Shown piece after piece: positions 1 to 10,312 of a stretch of 64,000 nt of DNA. A program made the position numbers and the translations under genes. Every line of letters begins with the position of its first letter. Positions within the stretch are counted from its first letter, which is position 1. The DNA is from Mycolicibacterium fortuitum subsp. fortuitum (GTDB lineage: Bacteria > Actinomycetota > Actinomycetes > Mycobacteriales > Mycobacteriaceae): positions 5,704,001 through 5,768,000 of the forward strand of contig NZ_AP025518.1 of NCBI RefSeq assembly GCF_022179545.1, read 5' to 3'. Under the pieces are notes generated by a model. The model was given only the letters and a program-made list of their open reading frames with translations, was not told the origin of the DNA and made no database searches.

Positions 1-526
1 CGAACTTCGGCGTGAGCCGGCGCGTCAGCAGGATCGAACCGACGAACAGAGCCGCCGACAACGCGACCAACAGCAGGTACAGCAGAGTGCGCTGCTTGAT
101 CGTCTCGTCGAGGCTCACCGCCGGCGGGTTGGGCGGATATTTGAGCGCCGGGACGATCCACAACGACACCAGCATGCCGCCCGCGGTCAGTGCCGCCAGT
201 GCCCGTGCGGTGAGGTTGATCCGCCCGTACACCACGCAGAACACGACAGCCAGCAGCGCGCCCATCGCGACGCTGAAGATCAGCACACCCAGGCCCATGC
301 CGATGTTCGACTGGACACCGCGGGTGAACACCTCGGCGCTCTCTTCGCCGCCGTGGGAATGGCCGCCGTGAGAATGACCGGCCGCCTCATGCGCCGCACC
401 GACGCCGTTCTCGAAGTCGATGGCTCGGCCGATGACCGGTTCGATGAACAGCTTCGCCCAGATGAACGCGAGCACGCCTGCCAGGGCGCCGGCCAGAATG
501 CCGCGCCCGATGAGTTGTCTTTCCAT
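1..526 (-). CDS. cbtA: Cobalt transporter subunit CbtA (3' end outside window)
   Basis: Integral membrane protein of the CbtA family, predicted to take up cobalt for cobalamin synthesis. The reading frame opens at ATG 526 (residues MERQLIGRG) and stays open to base 1, so the C-terminus is missing. The first ~25 residues form a membrane segment. A His/Gly-rich loop follows (HSHGGHSHGG, about residues 48-57) and probably binds metal, and at least three further hydrophobic segments come after it. It lies 21 bp downstream of cbtB, so the two are almost certainly one transcript under the cobalamin riboswitch further upstream. Family assignment rests on the cbtB partner, the His loop and the riboswitch. 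Confidence 0.85.
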   Translation of the reverse strand, partial: MERQLIGRGILAGALAGVLAFIWAKLFIEPVIGRAIDFENGVGAAHEAAGHSHGGHSHGGEESAEVFTRGVQSNIGMGLGVLIFSVAMGALLAVVFCVVYGRINLTARALAALTAGGMLVSLWIVPALKYPPNPPAVSLDETIKQRTLLYLLLVALSAALFVGSILLTRRLTPKF

Positions 527-547
527 TTGTTCGGTTTCTCCGCTGCG

Positions 548-763
548 TCAGTGGCAGGGGAAACCGAGCAGGTGGCGGGCGTCGTGCACGAACTCGTGCA
601 CGTAGGTGTTGTTGCCGAACACCGACGTCGCACCCTGATCCATGCCGACGAAGTAGAGGGCCAGCAGCGCCAGGAACGCCGTCAGGGTCAGCCAGAGCAC
701 CGCCTTGGTGGCTGACAGGTCGATCGGCCGTGCGTGGCTCTTGGTCGCTTCGGTGAAAGTCAT
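548..763 (-). CDS. cbtB: Cobalt transporter subunit CbtB
   Basis: Small 71-residue membrane protein with one hydrophobic helix (about residues 20-42) and the typical histidine-rich tail HEFVHDARHLLGFPCH, which is diagnostic of CbtB and probably coordinates Co2+. It starts at ATG 763, preceded by a GAAGGA ribosome-binding site. CbtB acts with CbtA, encoded immediately downstream, as a two-component cobalt uptake system. The leader upstream carries a cobalamin riboswitch, so expression should fall when B12 is plentiful. Confidence 0.88.
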   Translation of the reverse strand: MTFTEATKSHARPIDLSATKAVLWLTLTAFLALLALYFVGMDQGATSVFGNNTYVHEFVHDARHLLGFPCH

Positions 764-784
764 CTACTGGTCCTTCCCGGGAAT

Positions 785-905
785 TCGCGTCCCAGTCCGT
801 GTCATGACAGGTCAGGGTCTGACTTTTAACAGTGGCGCGGCCGTCCTGGATTCTCACCAGGTTCCTTTGCCTGTCGATTACAGCAGCATCGTAACTATCG
901 GCGCA
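785..905 (-). promoter_or_regulatory. Cobalamin (B12) riboswitch upstream of cbtB
   Basis: On the minus strand the leader contains the conserved cobalamin-riboswitch core. A GGAACC-GGTGAGAATCC segment (about 866-849) is followed by GGACGG-CGCGCCACTGT (B12-box region, about 846-830) and AGTCAG (about 824-819). It ends shortly before the cbtB ribosome-binding site at 763. The location before a cobalt transporter fits the known regulation of cbtAB. A covariance-model search (Rfam Cobalamin) would settle the exact limits. Confidence 0.85.
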
Positions 906-932
906 GGAGAACTTCCCATCGGCAGGCATGAA

Positions 933-963
933 AAATGCCCCCGCCATTTCGGCGGGGGCATTT
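933..963 (-). terminator. Terminator hairpin after clpC1
   Basis: Perfect 13-bp inverted repeat (933-945 with 951-963) around a 5-nt loop, with a G/C-rich core and A/T ends. It lies 14 bp beyond the clpC1 stop codon and separates clpC1 from the cobalamin riboswitch/cbtB unit. The A/T ends give a T-run in either direction, but only clpC1 transcription is expected to reach it. Confidence 0.8.
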
Positions 964-976
964 CTCGTGTCGAACC

Positions 977-3505
977 TTATTCCGCGGAGGCCGCGGCCTT
1001 GGCCAGATCCGGGCCGTCGGAACCAGCCGCCTTGGGCGCCCCGGAGAACGTGAACTTCGCGTCCTCGCCGGCGCCTTCGCCGTCCCAGCCCTCGACGTCG
1101 ACCGTCACCAACTGGCCGGGGCCGAGCTCCTCGAAGAGGATCTTCTCGGACAGCTGGTCCTCGATCTCACGCTGGATGGTGCGGCGCAGCGGGCGGGCAC
1201 CGAGCACCGGATCGAAGCCGCGCTTGGCCAGCAAGGCCTTGGCCTTGGGAGTGAGCTCCATGGCCATATCTTTACCGGCCAACTGGTTGCCGACCCGGCC
1301 GATCATCAGGTCGACCATCTGGATGATCTCGTCCTGCGTCAGCTGGTGGAACACGATGATGTCATCGATGCGGTTGAGGAACTCTGGCCGGAAGTGCTTC
1401 TTGAGCTCGTCGTTGACCTTCTGCTTCATCCGCTCGTAGTTGTTCTCCCCGCCGCCCTGGCTGAAGCCCAGCCCGACCGCCTTGGAGATGTCGGACGTGC
1501 CCAGGTTGGAGGTGAAGATCAGCACCGTGTTCTTGAAGTCGACCGTGCGGCCCTGGCCGTCGGTGAGACGACCGTCTTCCAGGACCTGCAACAGGCTGTT
1601 GTAGATCTCCTGGTGGGCCTTCTCGATCTCGTCGAACAGCACGACCGAGAACGGCTTGCGGCGCACCTTCTCGGTGAGCTGGCCGCCCTCTTCGTAGCCG
1701 ACGTACCCCGGAGGGGCACCGAACAGCCGCGACGCGGTGAAGCGGTCGTGGAACTCGCCCATGTCGATCTGGATGAGCGCGTCGTCGTCGCCGAACAGGA
1801 AGTTGGCCAGCGCCTTGGACAGCTCGGTCTTACCGACACCGGACGGACCGGCGAAGATGAACGAACCGGACGGGCGCTTCGGGTCCTTCAGGCCGGCACG
1901 AGTGCGGCGGATGGCCTTTGAAACGGCCTTGACGGCGTCCTCCTGGCCGATGATCCGCTTGTGCAGCTCCTCTTCCATGCGCAGCAGACGCGTGGTCTCG
2001 GCCTCGGTGAGCTTGAACACGGGGATACCGGTCCAGTTGCCGAGCACCTCGGCGATCTGCTCGTCGTCGACCTCGGCGACCACGTCGAGATCCCCGGAGC
2101 GCCACTGCTTCTCCCGCTCACCGCGCTGGGCGACCAGCTGCTTCTCCCGGTCACGCAGGCTCGCGGCCTTCTCGAAGTCCTGCGCGTCGATCGCGGACTC
2201 CTTCTCCCGGCGCGCGTCGGCGATCTTCTCGTCGAACTCGCGCAGGTCTGGCGGAGCAGTCATCCGGCGGATGCGCATGCGGGCGCCGGCCTCGTCGATC
2301 AGGTCGATCGCCTTGTCCGGCAGGAACCGGTCGTTGATGTACCGGTCGGCCAGGGTGGCCGCGGCCACCAGCGCGCCGTCGGTGATCGAGACGCGGTGGT
2401 GCGCCTCGTAGCGGTCGCGCAGACCCTTGAGGATCTCGATGGTGTGCTCGACGGTCGGCTCACCCACCTGGACCGGCTGGAACCGGCGCTCCAGGGCGGC
2501 GTCCTTCTCGATGTACTTGCGGTACTCGTCGAGGGTGGTGGCACCGATGGTCTGCAGCTCGCCGCGAGCCAGCTTCGGTTTCAGGATCGAGGCCGCGTCG
2601 ATGGCGCCCTCGGCGGCACCAGCGCCGACGAGTGTGTGCAGCTCGTCGATGAACAGGATGATGTCGCCGCGGGTGTTGATCTCTTTGAGGACCTTCTTCA
2701 GGCGCTCCTCGAAGTCACCGCGGTAGCGGCTGCCTGCGACCAGCGAACCGAGGTCCAGGGTGTAGAGCTGCTTGTCCTTGAGCGTCTCGGGGACCTCGCC
2801 GTGGACGATGGCCTGCGCCAGGCCCTCGACGACGGCGGTCTTACCGACGCCGGGCTCGCCGATCAGCACCGGGTTGTTCTTGGTGCGGCGGCTCAGCACC
2901 TGCATGACCCGCTCGATTTCCTTCTCACGGCCGATGACCGGATCGAGCTTGCCTTCCATGGCGGCGGCGGTCAGGTTCCGGCCGAACTGGTCCAGGACCA
3001 GCGAGGTGGACGGGTTGCCCGACTCACCCCCACGGCCCCCGGTGCCGGCCTCGGCGGCTTCCTTGCCCTGGTAACCGCTCAGCAGCTGAATCACCTGCTG
3101 GCGCACGCGCGTCAGCTCGGCGCCGAGCTTGACCAAGACCTGGGCCGCGACGCCCTCGCCCTCACGAATCAGGCCGAGCAGAATGTGCTCGGTCCCGATG
3201 TAGTTGTGGCCGAGCTGCAGCGCCTCACGCAGGGACAGCTCCAGCACCTTCTTGGCGCGCGGAGTGAAGGGGATGTGGCCGGACGGCGCCTGCTGCCCCT
3301 GGCCGATGATCTCCTCGACCTGGCTGCGCACGCCTTCCAGCGAGATGCCCAACGACTCCAGCGACTTGGCGGCTACGCCCTCGCCCTCGTGAATAAGACC
3401 CAACAGGATGTGCTCGGTCCCGATGTAGTTGTGGTTGAGCATCCGGGCTTCTTCTTGCGCCAGGACGACGACCCTGCGGGCACGGTCGGTAAATCTCTCA
3501 AACAT
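977..3505 (-). CDS. clpC1: ATP-dependent Clp protease ATP-binding subunit ClpC1
   Basis: Cytosolic AAA+ unfoldase that feeds substrates to the ClpP1P2 peptidase; essential in mycobacteria and the target of cyclomarin-type antibiotics. The 842-residue product has full family length. Two Clp_N repeats cover about residues 1-145 (each with a HNYIGTEH motif). D1 AAA+ has Walker A GEPGVGKT (about 215), then a UVR-like coiled middle domain (about 420-460) and D2 AAA+ with Walker A GPSGVGKT (about 550). The C-terminal ~25 residues are Ala/Gly-rich. Start ATG 3505 has an AGGT/GGAG site upstream. It is monocistronic: a terminator follows, and a possible ClgR site lies 240 bp upstream. No anomaly seen. 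Confidence 0.97.
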   Translation of the reverse strand: MFERFTDRARRVVVLAQEEARMLNHNYIGTEHILLGLIHEGEGVAAKSLESLGISLEGVRSQVEEIIGQGQQAPSGHIPFTPRAKKVLELSLREALQLGHNYIGTEHILLGLIREGEGVAAQVLVKLGAELTRVRQQVIQLLSGYQGKEAAEAGTGGRGGESGNPSTSLVLDQFGRNLTAAAMEGKLDPVIGREKEIERVMQVLSRRTKNNPVLIGEPGVGKTAVVEGLAQAIVHGEVPETLKDKQLYTLDLGSLVAGSRYRGDFEERLKKVLKEINTRGDIILFIDELHTLVGAGAAEGAIDAASILKPKLARGELQTIGATTLDEYRKYIEKDAALERRFQPVQVGEPTVEHTIEILKGLRDRYEAHHRVSITDGALVAAATLADRYINDRFLPDKAIDLIDEAGARMRIRRMTAPPDLREFDEKIADARREKESAIDAQDFEKAASLRDREKQLVAQRGEREKQWRSGDLDVVAEVDDEQIAEVLGNWTGIPVFKLTEAETTRLLRMEEELHKRIIGQEDAVKAVSKAIRRTRAGLKDPKRPSGSFIFAGPSGVGKTELSKALANFLFGDDDALIQIDMGEFHDRFTASRLFGAPPGYVGYEEGGQLTEKVRRKPFSVVLFDEIEKAHQEIYNSLLQVLEDGRLTDGQGRTVDFKNTVLIFTSNLGTSDISKAVGLGFSQGGGENNYERMKQKVNDELKKHFRPEFLNRIDDIIVFHQLTQDEIIQMVDLMIGRVGNQLAGKDMAMELTPKAKALLAKRGFDPVLGARPLRRTIQREIEDQLSEKILFEELGPGQLVTVDVEGWDGEGAGEDAKFTFSGAPKAAGSDGPDLAKAAASAE

Positions 3506-3740
3506 CGGTGGTTACCTGCTCTCCATCGCTAGCGATACCCGCGTACGGCTTCGTTATATCGGTTTTCTCGTAGCCCGCACGCAGTACCTACCGTCCACTC
3601 TAATGGGCGGCTGTCCCGGGTGCGGAGGTTGGCGGTCCGTTCCACAGGGGGATGCACCCAGTTCGAGCTGTTCACATCTACTGCTGCAGATGAGCAACGC
3701 CCCCGGTCGGCGATTCGTTTCCGAAATCCACGTGTTCGGG

Positions 3741-3757
3741 GTTCGCCACTAGCGAAA
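3741..3757. promoter_or_regulatory. Possible ClgR operator upstream of clpC1
   Basis: GTTCGC-N5-GCGAA inverted repeat at 3741-3756 in the 314-bp clpC1-lsr2 intergenic region, about 235 bp before the clpC1 start. It resembles the actinobacterial ClgR motif (CGC-N5-GCG with flanking A/T), and ClgR is known to activate clp genes in this phylum. It also sits just past the lsr2 terminator hairpin, so chance similarity remains possible. The rest of the intergenic region shows no other gene. Confidence 0.45.
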
Positions 3758-3759
3758 AA

Positions 3760-3790
3760 CTCCGGACCGGGAATTCTCACCGGTCCGGAG
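3760..3790 (-). terminator. Terminator after lsr2
   Basis: Perfect 11-bp stem (3760-3770 with 3780-3790) around a 9-nt loop, followed on the minus strand by TTTTT. It lies 29 bp beyond the lsr2 stop codon, a textbook intrinsic terminator for minus-strand transcription. Confidence 0.85.
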
Positions 3791-3819
3791 CTGGCAACTA
3801 TCGGTTACGTTGCGGTCGT

Positions 3820-4161
3820 TTATGTTGCGGCGTGGAATGCGTCGATGACGTCGGCGGGGATCCGGCCACGGGTCGACACGTTGTGTCCGTTGCGTCGGGC
3901 CCATTCACGGATGGCGGCACTCTGCTCGCGGTCGATCGCCCCGCGGCCACGGGCCGGCCCCGCCGCCCGTCCGCGCCGACGGCCGCCGACCCGGCGCCCG
4001 GCCTCAACCCACTGCTTCAGGTCGTTACGGAGCTTGGCGGCATTTTTGGAGGAAAGGTCGATCTCGTAGGTGACGCCGTCGAGGCCAAATTCGACCGTCT
4101 CGTCGGCGGTGGCTTCACCGTCGAAATCGTCGACCAACGTGACGGTCACTTTCTTAGCCAT
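3820..4161 (-). CDS. lsr2: Nucleoid-associated H-NS-like protein Lsr2
   Basis: DNA-bridging xenogeneic silencer that coats AT-rich DNA and represses horizontally acquired genes. The 113-residue length is usual for the family. The N-terminal ~55 residues form the beta-rich oligomerisation domain ([12 protein letters not shown]...). A basic Gly/Arg linker covers residues 56-75. The C-terminal domain carries the RGR minor-groove hook at residues 98-100 within [12 protein letters not shown]. The 133 bp upstream (4162-4294) is noticeably AT-richer than its surroundings, consistent with autoregulation. It matters for this window because the low-GC island at 50-54 kb is the kind of DNA Lsr2 silences. 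Confidence 0.97.
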   Translation of the reverse strand: MAKKVTVTLVDDFDGEATADETVEFGLDGVTYEIDLSSKNAAKLRNDLKQWVEAGRRVGGRRRGRAAGPARGRGAIDREQSAAIREWARRNGHNVSTRGRIPADVIDAFHAAT

Positions 4162-4294
4162 TACCCCGCACCGAACCCTTCCGCTTACGCATTGGTGACT
4201 TACGCCTGAGTATCCTTCACCCGCGCACTAATGTGCCACAAAACACGCATATTTCCAACAGCGCATGGATCGCGCCAGTTCGGTTGCCGCGACC

Positions 4295-5818
4295 TCAGTT
4301 ACTGTGACGGCGAACAATCGGGAACAAAACTGTCTCTCTAATAGACAACCCCGTCAACGCCATCAACAAGCGATCGATACCCATTCCGGTGCCGGTGGTC
4401 GGCGGCATCGCGTACTCCAATGCGGCAAGGAAATCGTCGTCGAGAACCATTGCCTCGTCATCTCCGGCGGCAGCCGCACGAGCCTGTGCCTCGAAGCGTT
4501 CCCGTTGGATTACCGGATCGACGAGTTCCGAATATCCCGTGGCGAGCTCGAATCTGCGTATGTAGAGGTCCCACTTCTCGGTCACACCCGGAATGCTGCG
4601 GTGAGCGCGGGTCAGCGGCGAGGTCTCGACCGGGAAGTCGCGGACGAACGTAGGGGCCCAGAGCTTCTCGCCGACGGCATGTTCCCAGAGTTCCTCGATC
4701 AATTTTCCGTGTCCGTAGCCACGGTCCCGCGGAATCTCGACCTCGAGTCGATCAGCAATACGCCACAAGTACTCCACCGAAGTCTCCGGCGTGATCTCCT
4801 CACCCAGAGCCTCGGACAACGAGGGATACATTTCCAATGTATCCCATTGCCCGTCGAGGTCGTAGATAGTGCCATCAGGCAATGGCACCTGACGGGTACC
4901 GATCGCCTCGTCGGCGACCTCTTGAATAAGTTCGCGTGTGACTATCGCGGAATCGTTGTAGTCGCCGTACGCCTGATATGTCTCCAACATCGAGAATTCC
5001 GGTGAGTGCGTCGAATCAACACCTTCGTTACGAAAGTTCCGATTCAACTCGAAAACCCGGTCAAAACCGCCGACGATGCAGCGCTTCAGGAACAGTTCCG
5101 GAGCGATACGCAGGTACAGATCCACATCGAGCGCATTCGAGTGGGTAATGAACGGCCGGGCCGCCGCTCCACCGGCCAGCGTCTGCAACATCGGCGTCTC
5201 GACCTCGAGGAAGCCCCGACGTTCCAGCGCCGAGCGAACCGCCCGCACGACCGCCACCCGCTGACGCGCGATGCTGCGCGCCTCCGGACGCACGATGAGA
5301 TCCACGTAACGCTGACGAACGCGCGCTTCTTCGCTCATCTCCTTGTGAGCAACCGGAAGCGGACGCAGCGCCTTGGCCGCCATCTGCCACGAATCGGCCA
5401 GCACCGAGAGTTCACCGCGCTTGGAACTGATCACCTCACCGTGAACGAAGACGATGTCGCCGAGGTCCACGTCGGCCTTCCACGCGTCGAGCGACTCCTG
5501 CCCCACCTGGGCCAGGCTGATCATCGCCTGCAGCTGTGTGCCGTCGCCCTCCTGCAGCGTGGCGAAACACAGCTTGCCCGAGTTGCGGGCGAACACGACG
5601 CGACCCGAGACACCGACGGTCACCCCGGTCTGGGTGTCGGCGGCCAGGTCGGGATAGGCACTGCGCAGTTCGGCGAGAGTATGGGTTCGCGGGACGGTCA
5701 CCGGATAGGGTTCGCGGCCCTCAGCCAGCAGCCGCTCCCGCTTGGCCTGACGAATCCGGAACTGTTCGGGAAGGTCGGCCTGGGACTGGGACGCGTCATC
5801 GCGGTCGGCTGGGCTCAC
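4295..5818 (-). CDS. lysS: Lysyl-tRNA synthetase (class II)
   Basis: Charges tRNA-Lys with lysine in the cytosol. About 507 residues: an N-terminal OB-fold anticodon-binding domain (to about residue 150) followed by the class II catalytic core. Motif 2 is [18 protein letters not shown] and motif 3 is [11 protein letters not shown] near the C-terminus. The start is placed at GTG 5818 (product begins [11 protein letters not shown]) because this matches the usual mycobacterial N-terminus and avoids overlapping the divergent gene that starts at 5842; an upstream ATG at 5851 is open in frame. It precedes lsr2 on the same strand, as in M. tuberculosis. Confidence 0.95.
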   Translation of the reverse strand: MSPADRDDASQSQADLPEQFRIRQAKRERLLAEGREPYPVTVPRTHTLAELRSAYPDLAADTQTGVTVGVSGRVVFARNSGKLCFATLQEGDGTQLQAMISLAQVGQESLDAWKADVDLGDIVFVHGEVISSKRGELSVLADSWQMAAKALRPLPVAHKEMSEEARVRQRYVDLIVRPEARSIARQRVAVVRAVRSALERRGFLEVETPMLQTLAGGAAARPFITHSNALDVDLYLRIAPELFLKRCIVGGFDRVFELNRNFRNEGVDSTHSPEFSMLETYQAYGDYNDSAIVTRELIQEVADEAIGTRQVPLPDGTIYDLDGQWDTLEMYPSLSEALGEEITPETSVEYLWRIADRLEVEIPRDRGYGHGKLIEELWEHAVGEKLWAPTFVRDFPVETSPLTRAHRSIPGVTEKWDLYIRRFELATGYSELVDPVIQRERFEAQARAAAAGDDEAMVLDDDFLAALEYAMPPTTGTGMGIDRLLMALTGLSIRETVLFPIVRRHSN

Positions 5819-5841
5819 AAAGTGCCAGCTTAAATGAACAC

Positions 5842-7080
5842 GTGAGCGCACAATTGCACGCCGACAAGCTGACGGCCCTCGACCACGAGCCGCTGGACTG
5901 GCGGTTCAAGGGGCTACCCGCATCCTGGTGGGGGCAGACTCCGGCGCAGGTCAGCTCACTGCGCCCGGAGTTCTTCGGCGACGGGCGCTCCGGTCCGACC
6001 GGGCCGGTATGCGTGCTGCGGGAATCTGCGCTTGTGCACAACGTCACAACAATGGCGAATTGGTGTGCCGGGGCCGGGGTCGAATTGGCCCCACACGGAA
6101 AGACCCATATGTCCCCGCAGCTTTTGGCTCGTCAGTTCCGGGCGGGCGCCTCTGCCGTGACCGCCGCGACCGTCAGCCAGGTCCGGATGTTCCGGGCCTT
6201 CGGCGTCGGCGACGTGGTGTTGGCCAATGAGATCGTCGACCCCGCCGGGCTGGCCTGGCTGGCGGCCGAACTCGACGCCGACCCGGATTTCCACGTGGTG
6301 TGCTGGGTCGATTCGCTCGCCGGGGTCGAGTTGATGACGGCGGCGCTGGCCGGTGCGCAGCGGCGCCTCGACGTGTGCGTCGAGATCGGGATGGCCGGGG
6401 GACGCACCGGGTGCCGTAGTGATGTCGAGACCGACGAGGTAGCCCGCGCCGCAGCGGCCAGTCCGCGGCTCCGACTGGTCGGGGTGGCCGGTTATGAAGC
6501 GTCCGCCGGCCAGGATGTGAGCCCGCAGGCCGTCGCCGAGGTGCGCAGCTACCTGCGCCGCATGCGGGCTGCGACGGTGCGACTCGCGGGGTTGTTCGAG
6601 ACCGGCACTGTGATCGTCACCGCCGGAGGCAGCACCTATCCCGACGTGGTCGTCGAGGAACTGACCGGGGACTGGCCCACCGGGATGTCGGTCCGGACGA
6701 TCCTGCGCAGCGGGTGCTATCTGACCCACGATCACGGTTTGTATGCCCGGACGTCGCCGCTGGCGTTGCAGCCGGCGATGCAGGTCTGGGCGCAGGTGGT
6801 GTCGCGCCCCGAACCGGGCTTGGCGCTGGCGACTATGGGCCGTCGCGACGTGTCCTTCGACGCCGGGCTTCCGGTACCGCTCAGCCTGCCCGGCAGCTCG
6901 GTGACCAAGCTCAACGACCAGCACGCCTATCTGCAGTTGGGCGACGGTGATGACGCGCCGGTCGGCACATGGCTGCCGTTCGGCATCTCGCACCCGTGCA
7001 CGACTTTCGACAAATGGCAGGTGATCCCGGTGCTCGATGACGAGGACCGGGTGAGCGCGCTGGTGCGGACTTTCTTCTGA
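5842..7080 (+). CDS. D-serine dehydratase-like / amino-acid deaminase (DSD1 family, PLP-dependent)
   Basis: About 412 residues with an N-terminal alanine-racemase-type TIM barrel and a C-terminal D-serine-dehydratase-like domain. The PLP lysine is in HGKTHMSP (about residue 93). The zinc-binding His and Cys typical of eukaryotic-type D-serine dehydratases are in [12 protein letters not shown] near the C-terminus. Probable reaction: dehydration or aldol cleavage of a D-beta-hydroxy amino acid such as D-serine or D-threonine; the substrate cannot be read from sequence. The GTG 5842 start gives an N-terminus ([10 protein letters not shown]) 23 bp from divergent lysS. It converges on coaX with no intergenic base. 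It is the one gene here that interrupts the M. tuberculosis-like order. Confidence 0.8.
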   Translation: MSAQLHADKLTALDHEPLDWRFKGLPASWWGQTPAQVSSLRPEFFGDGRSGPTGPVCVLRESALVHNVTTMANWCAGAGVELAPHGKTHMSPQLLARQFRAGASAVTAATVSQVRMFRAFGVGDVVLANEIVDPAGLAWLAAELDADPDFHVVCWVDSLAGVELMTAALAGAQRRLDVCVEIGMAGGRTGCRSDVETDEVARAAAASPRLRLVGVAGYEASAGQDVSPQAVAEVRSYLRRMRAATVRLAGLFETGTVIVTAGGSTYPDVVVEELTGDWPTGMSVRTILRSGCYLTHDHGLYARTSPLALQPAMQVWAQVVSRPEPGLALATMGRRDVSFDAGLPVPLSLPGSSVTKLNDQHAYLQLGDGDDAPVGTWLPFGISHPCTTFDKWQVIPVLDDEDRVSALVRTFF

Positions 7081-7896
7081 CTACTTGGCCGGCTTGAGCC
7101 GACCGCGCTGGCTGTCCCGGTTGCGCTCGAAGACCAACCGGAGTCCGTCGAGGGTGAGGTGACGGTCGTAGTGCTCGACCGTGCGCAGATCCGGCAGCAC
7201 CAGCGAGGCGGTATAGCCGGTGGCCACCACCGCGACATTGTCCCCGGCGAATCCGTCGACGTCCTCACGGATTCGGTTGACCAGCCCGTCGACCAGCCCG
7301 GCGAACCCGAAAACGGCGCCGGCCTGCATGCATTCGACGGTGTTCTTGCCGATCACCGAGCGCGGACGGGTCAACTCGACCCTGCGCAGCGCGGCTGAAC
7401 GCGCGGCGGCGGCATCCGAGGACACCTGCACGCCTGGCGCGATCGCCCCACCGAGGAACTCCCCCTTCGCCGACACCACGTCGACGCAGATCGACGAACC
7501 GAAATCGACGATGATCGCTGCTGTGCCGTATTTGTGGTATGCGGCAAGGCAATTCACGATCCGGTCGGCGCCGACTTCCTTGGGGTTGTCGACCAGCAGC
7601 GGGATTCCGGTGCGCACCCCCGGCTCGATCAGCACATGCGGCACCGTCGGCCAGTACTGCTCGAGCATGAGCCGCACCTCGTGCAACACCGAGGGCACGG
7701 TCGACAGCCCGGCAGCCCCGGTCAGCCGCTCGGAGTCATCGCCGATCAGTCCGTCGATGGTGAGCGCCAACTCGTCGGCGGTCACCTCGGATTCGGTGCG
7801 GATCCGCCACTGCTGCACCACTTTCGCGTGGTCTCCCGAACCGGAGATCAGCCCGACGATGGTGTGGGTGTTGCGGACGTCGATCGCGAGGAGCAT
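7081..7896 (-). CDS. coaX: Type III pantothenate kinase
   Basis: Phosphorylates pantothenate, the first committed step to coenzyme A. 271 residues, normal for the type III (acetate-kinase/hexokinase fold) family. The phosphate-binding motif [10 protein letters not shown] opens the protein, and the adenosine/pantothenate region [11 protein letters not shown] and GGAIAPGV is present in the middle. Its start overlaps the panD stop by one base (TGATG-type junction), so it is the last gene of the panC-panD-coaX run and of the longer ftsH-fol-pan block. The stop codon directly abuts that of the convergent DSD1-like gene. Confidence 0.93.
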   Translation of the reverse strand: MLLAIDVRNTHTIVGLISGSGDHAKVVQQWRIRTESEVTADELALTIDGLIGDDSERLTGAAGLSTVPSVLHEVRLMLEQYWPTVPHVLIEPGVRTGIPLLVDNPKEVGADRIVNCLAAYHKYGTAAIIVDFGSSICVDVVSAKGEFLGGAIAPGVQVSSDAAAARSAALRRVELTRPRSVIGKNTVECMQAGAVFGFAGLVDGLVNRIREDVDGFAGDNVAVVATGYTASLVLPDLRTVEHYDRHLTLDGLRLVFERNRDSQRGRLKPAK

Positions 7897-8312
7897 CAGC
7901 GCGGCGACATCAGTTCGGACGCATCCTCGGGAACGTAGGCCGGATCGTGGCCGTGCTCACCGAGGTCGATCTGCTTGTTGTCGGCGTCCACGAACACGAT
8001 CCGCGGACGGTAGGCGCGGGCCTCCGCATCCTCCATCACCCCGTAGGCGATGAGGATGACCAGATCGCCCGGGTGAATGAGATGCGCTGCGGCACCGTTG
8101 ATCCCGATCACACCGGTGCCACGCTCGCCGGTGATGGCGTAGGTGACCAGCCGGGCTCCGTTGTCGATGTCGACGATCGTCACCTGCTCGCCTTCGAGCA
8201 GGTCGGCCGCCTCCATCAGATCGGCGTCGATGGTCACCGAACCCACGTAGTGCAGGTCGGCCTGCGTCACCGTGGCGCGGTGGATCTTGGATTTCAGCAT
8301 GGTGCGTTGCAT
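7896..8312 (-). CDS. panD: Aspartate 1-decarboxylase
   Basis: Makes beta-alanine from L-aspartate for pantothenate synthesis. 138 residues. It is made as a proenzyme: the self-cleavage site that yields the catalytic pyruvoyl group is Gly24-Ser25 in HYVGSVTID, and Lys9, Arg54 and Tyr58-type conserved positions are present. The C-terminal tail after residue ~115 is the variable extension linked to pyrazinamide response in M. tuberculosis. One-base overlaps with panC upstream and coaX downstream imply translational coupling. Confidence 0.96.
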   Translation of the reverse strand: MQRTMLKSKIHRATVTQADLHYVGSVTIDADLMEAADLLEGEQVTIVDIDNGARLVTYAITGERGTGVIGINGAAAHLIHPGDLVILIAYGVMEDAEARAYRPRIVFVDADNKQIDLGEHGHDPAYVPEDASELMSPR

Positions 8313-9256
8313 CAGTTCCTCCAGGGCAGTTCGTGGTTGTCGCCGTCACCGACGCGGGGATGTCCGTCGATACCCGCCGACGCTCCGATGTCGACAGAGA
8401 TGTTGTCCAGCAGTCGGGTTCGGCCCAGCCTGGCGGCCACCAGCAGCCGGGCCTGGCCTTCGGCAGGCGCCGGCCCCAGCAGCGGGTCGCGCACTTCCAG
8501 GTAGTCGACCTCGATGGCGGGCACCTCGTCGAGCACCGCCCGGGCTGCGTCGACGGCCGCAGACGCGCCGCCTGCGGCCGCATACTTGCCTGCCAGCAGC
8601 GCGGCCGACAACGCTCCCGCCTGCTCACGCTCATCGGCGTCGAGGTAGCGATTGCGCGACGACATCGCCAGTCCGTCGGATTCACGGACGATGGGCACTC
8701 CGACGATTTGTACGTCGACGTTGAGATCGGTGACCATCTGCCGGATCAGCGCCAGCTGCTGGTAGTCCTTCTCGCCGAAGAAGGCCCGGTCGGGGCGGAC
8801 GATCTGCAACAGTTTGAGCACAACCGTCAACACCCCGGCGAAATGGCCCGGACGCGAGGCGCCCTCAAGTTCACCGCCCACCGCCCCGGGCTCCACGCTG
8901 GTCCGCGGGCCGTTCGGGTACATGTCCGAACCCGTTGGGGTGAAAGCGATTTCGACGCCCTCGGCGCGCAGCGCGGCCAGATCCTCGTCGAGGGTCCGCG
9001 GGTAGGCATCGAGGTCCTCGCCCGCACCGAACTGCAGCGGGTTGACGAAGATCGACACCACGACGACGGCGCCGGGAACCCGTTTGGCCGCCCGGATCAG
9101 GGTCAGGTGGCCCTCGTGCAGCGCACCCATCGTCGGCACCAGGGCGACCCGGCGCCCACTGGCGCGCAGGGCCCTGGTGACGGCTGCGACATCGGCAGGC
9201 GCCGAATAGACGTTCAGTTCGCCGGCGACGAACTTGGGAGAGTTGCTTGGGGTCAT
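8312..9256 (-). CDS. panC: Pantothenate synthetase
   Basis: Condenses pantoate with beta-alanine using ATP. 314 residues, as expected. The nucleotidyltransferase signature [15 protein letters not shown] (HxGH) is near residues 41-55. The ATP/pantoate-binding motifs [10 protein letters not shown] and MSSRNRYL are both present. Start ATG 9256 overlaps the stop of the upstream DUF2520 gene by 4 bp (ATGA). It supplies the enzyme that uses the beta-alanine made by PanD encoded next. Confidence 0.96.
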   Translation of the reverse strand: MTPSNSPKFVAGELNVYSAPADVAAVTRALRASGRRVALVPTMGALHEGHLTLIRAAKRVPGAVVVVSIFVNPLQFGAGEDLDAYPRTLDEDLAALRAEGVEIAFTPTGSDMYPNGPRTSVEPGAVGGELEGASRPGHFAGVLTVVLKLLQIVRPDRAFFGEKDYQQLALIRQMVTDLNVDVQIVGVPIVRESDGLAMSSRNRYLDADEREQAGALSAALLAGKYAAAGGASAAVDAARAVLDEVPAIEVDYLEVRDPLLGPAPAEGQARLLVAARLGRTRLLDNISVDIGASAGIDGHPRVGDGDNHELPWRN

Positions 9257-10248
9257 CCTTGACTCGTTTCAGGGCTGGTTTCCGGGCCTGTTTCGGTGCC
9301 TGCTTCCAAGACGGCGAACACGCCCGCAGGCGCGTGCGCACGCTGGGCAGTACGCAGTGAGTCGGCCCGGTATGCCCGGGCCAGTTCAGGATCCAGTGCG
9401 CCGAGGGACTCCAGGTGTGCGGCGACCGCGGCAGCGTCACCACGCGCCACGGGACCGGTCAGCGCGGACTGACCGCGTTGCAGCGCATTGTCGAGCGCGG
9501 CCCGGGCCAGCGGGCCCACCACGCGTTCGGGCAGACCGCCCGGCGCATCGTCGACGAGTTCCTGGCCGAGTAGTTCCTGGCCGCGCAGCGAGGCACGAAG
9601 CGTGTCGACCGCGTCGAGCAGCAGGGTGACCAAGTGGTTGCTGGCATGGGCGAGCGCCGCGTGATACTGCGTCCTGGCGTACTCGGGCACACGGAACGGC
9701 TCACCGCCGATCTCCAGCACCAGCGACTGACCGATCGCATAACCGACCTCATCGGCCGCGGTGACACCGAAACACGTGTCGGGCAGGCGCGAGATGTCCT
9801 CATCCGAGCCGGTGAACGTCATCGCCGGATGGATGGCGAGCGGAATGCACCCCTGCTCGGTCAGCGGCGCCAGCACCGCCACCCCGTTGGCGCCCGAGGT
9901 GTGCACCACGATGGTGCCCGGCCGCACCGAGCCGGTGGCTGCCAGACCCGACACCAGAGACGCCAGCTCCGCGTCGGGGACCGTCAGCAGCAACAGTTCA
10001 GCCTGCTGCGCGACCTCGGCGACGGGAAGGATGGCGGTCTCGGGCAGCCGACGCTGTGCCCGCAACCTCGATGCGTCGGATATGGCGCTGCACGCCACCA
10101 CGACGTGGTCGACCCGCTCCAGCGCAAAGCCGAGCGCGGTACCCACCCGACCAGCGGAAATGATACCGACGCTGAGCCTGGCCGGACGCAATCCCTCAGG
10201 CGGGGACCACCCGTTCGCAGGGGGCTGCTGCATCGCAGACGACCTCAC
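9253..10248 (-). CDS. Rossmann-like / DUF2520 dehydrogenase-like protein (Rv3603c type)
   Basis: 331 residues. The N-terminal NAD(P)-binding Rossmann domain has [16 protein letters not shown] near residues 28-43. The C-terminal all-helical DUF2520 domain includes [13 protein letters not shown] and HPAMTFTG. The overall design matches 6-phosphogluconate-dehydrogenase-like ketopantoate reductases. It is translationally coupled to panC by a 4-bp overlap, and no panE or panB is seen here, so a role as ketopantoate reductase is attractive; this is inference from context only. The C-terminal tail ([14 protein letters not shown]) is a short Thr/Pro/Glu repeat. A second in-frame ATG lies five codons inside the annotated start. 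Confidence 0.7.
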   Translation of the reverse strand: MRSSAMQQPPANGWSPPEGLRPARLSVGIISAGRVGTALGFALERVDHVVVACSAISDASRLRAQRRLPETAILPVAEVAQQAELLLLTVPDAELASLVSGLAATGSVRPGTIVVHTSGANGVAVLAPLTEQGCIPLAIHPAMTFTGSDEDISRLPDTCFGVTAADEVGYAIGQSLVLEIGGEPFRVPEYARTQYHAALAHASNHLVTLLLDAVDTLRASLRGQELLGQELVDDAPGGLPERVVGPLARAALDNALQRGQSALTGPVARGDAAAVAAHLESLGALDPELARAYRADSLRTAQRAHAPAGVFAVLEAGTETGPETSPETSQG

Positions 10249-10312
10249 AGAATGAAATGTTTTACGTTCCAGTCCCGCGTTGCGGGTACCGGACGGTCGT
10301 CACGAGACTAGC

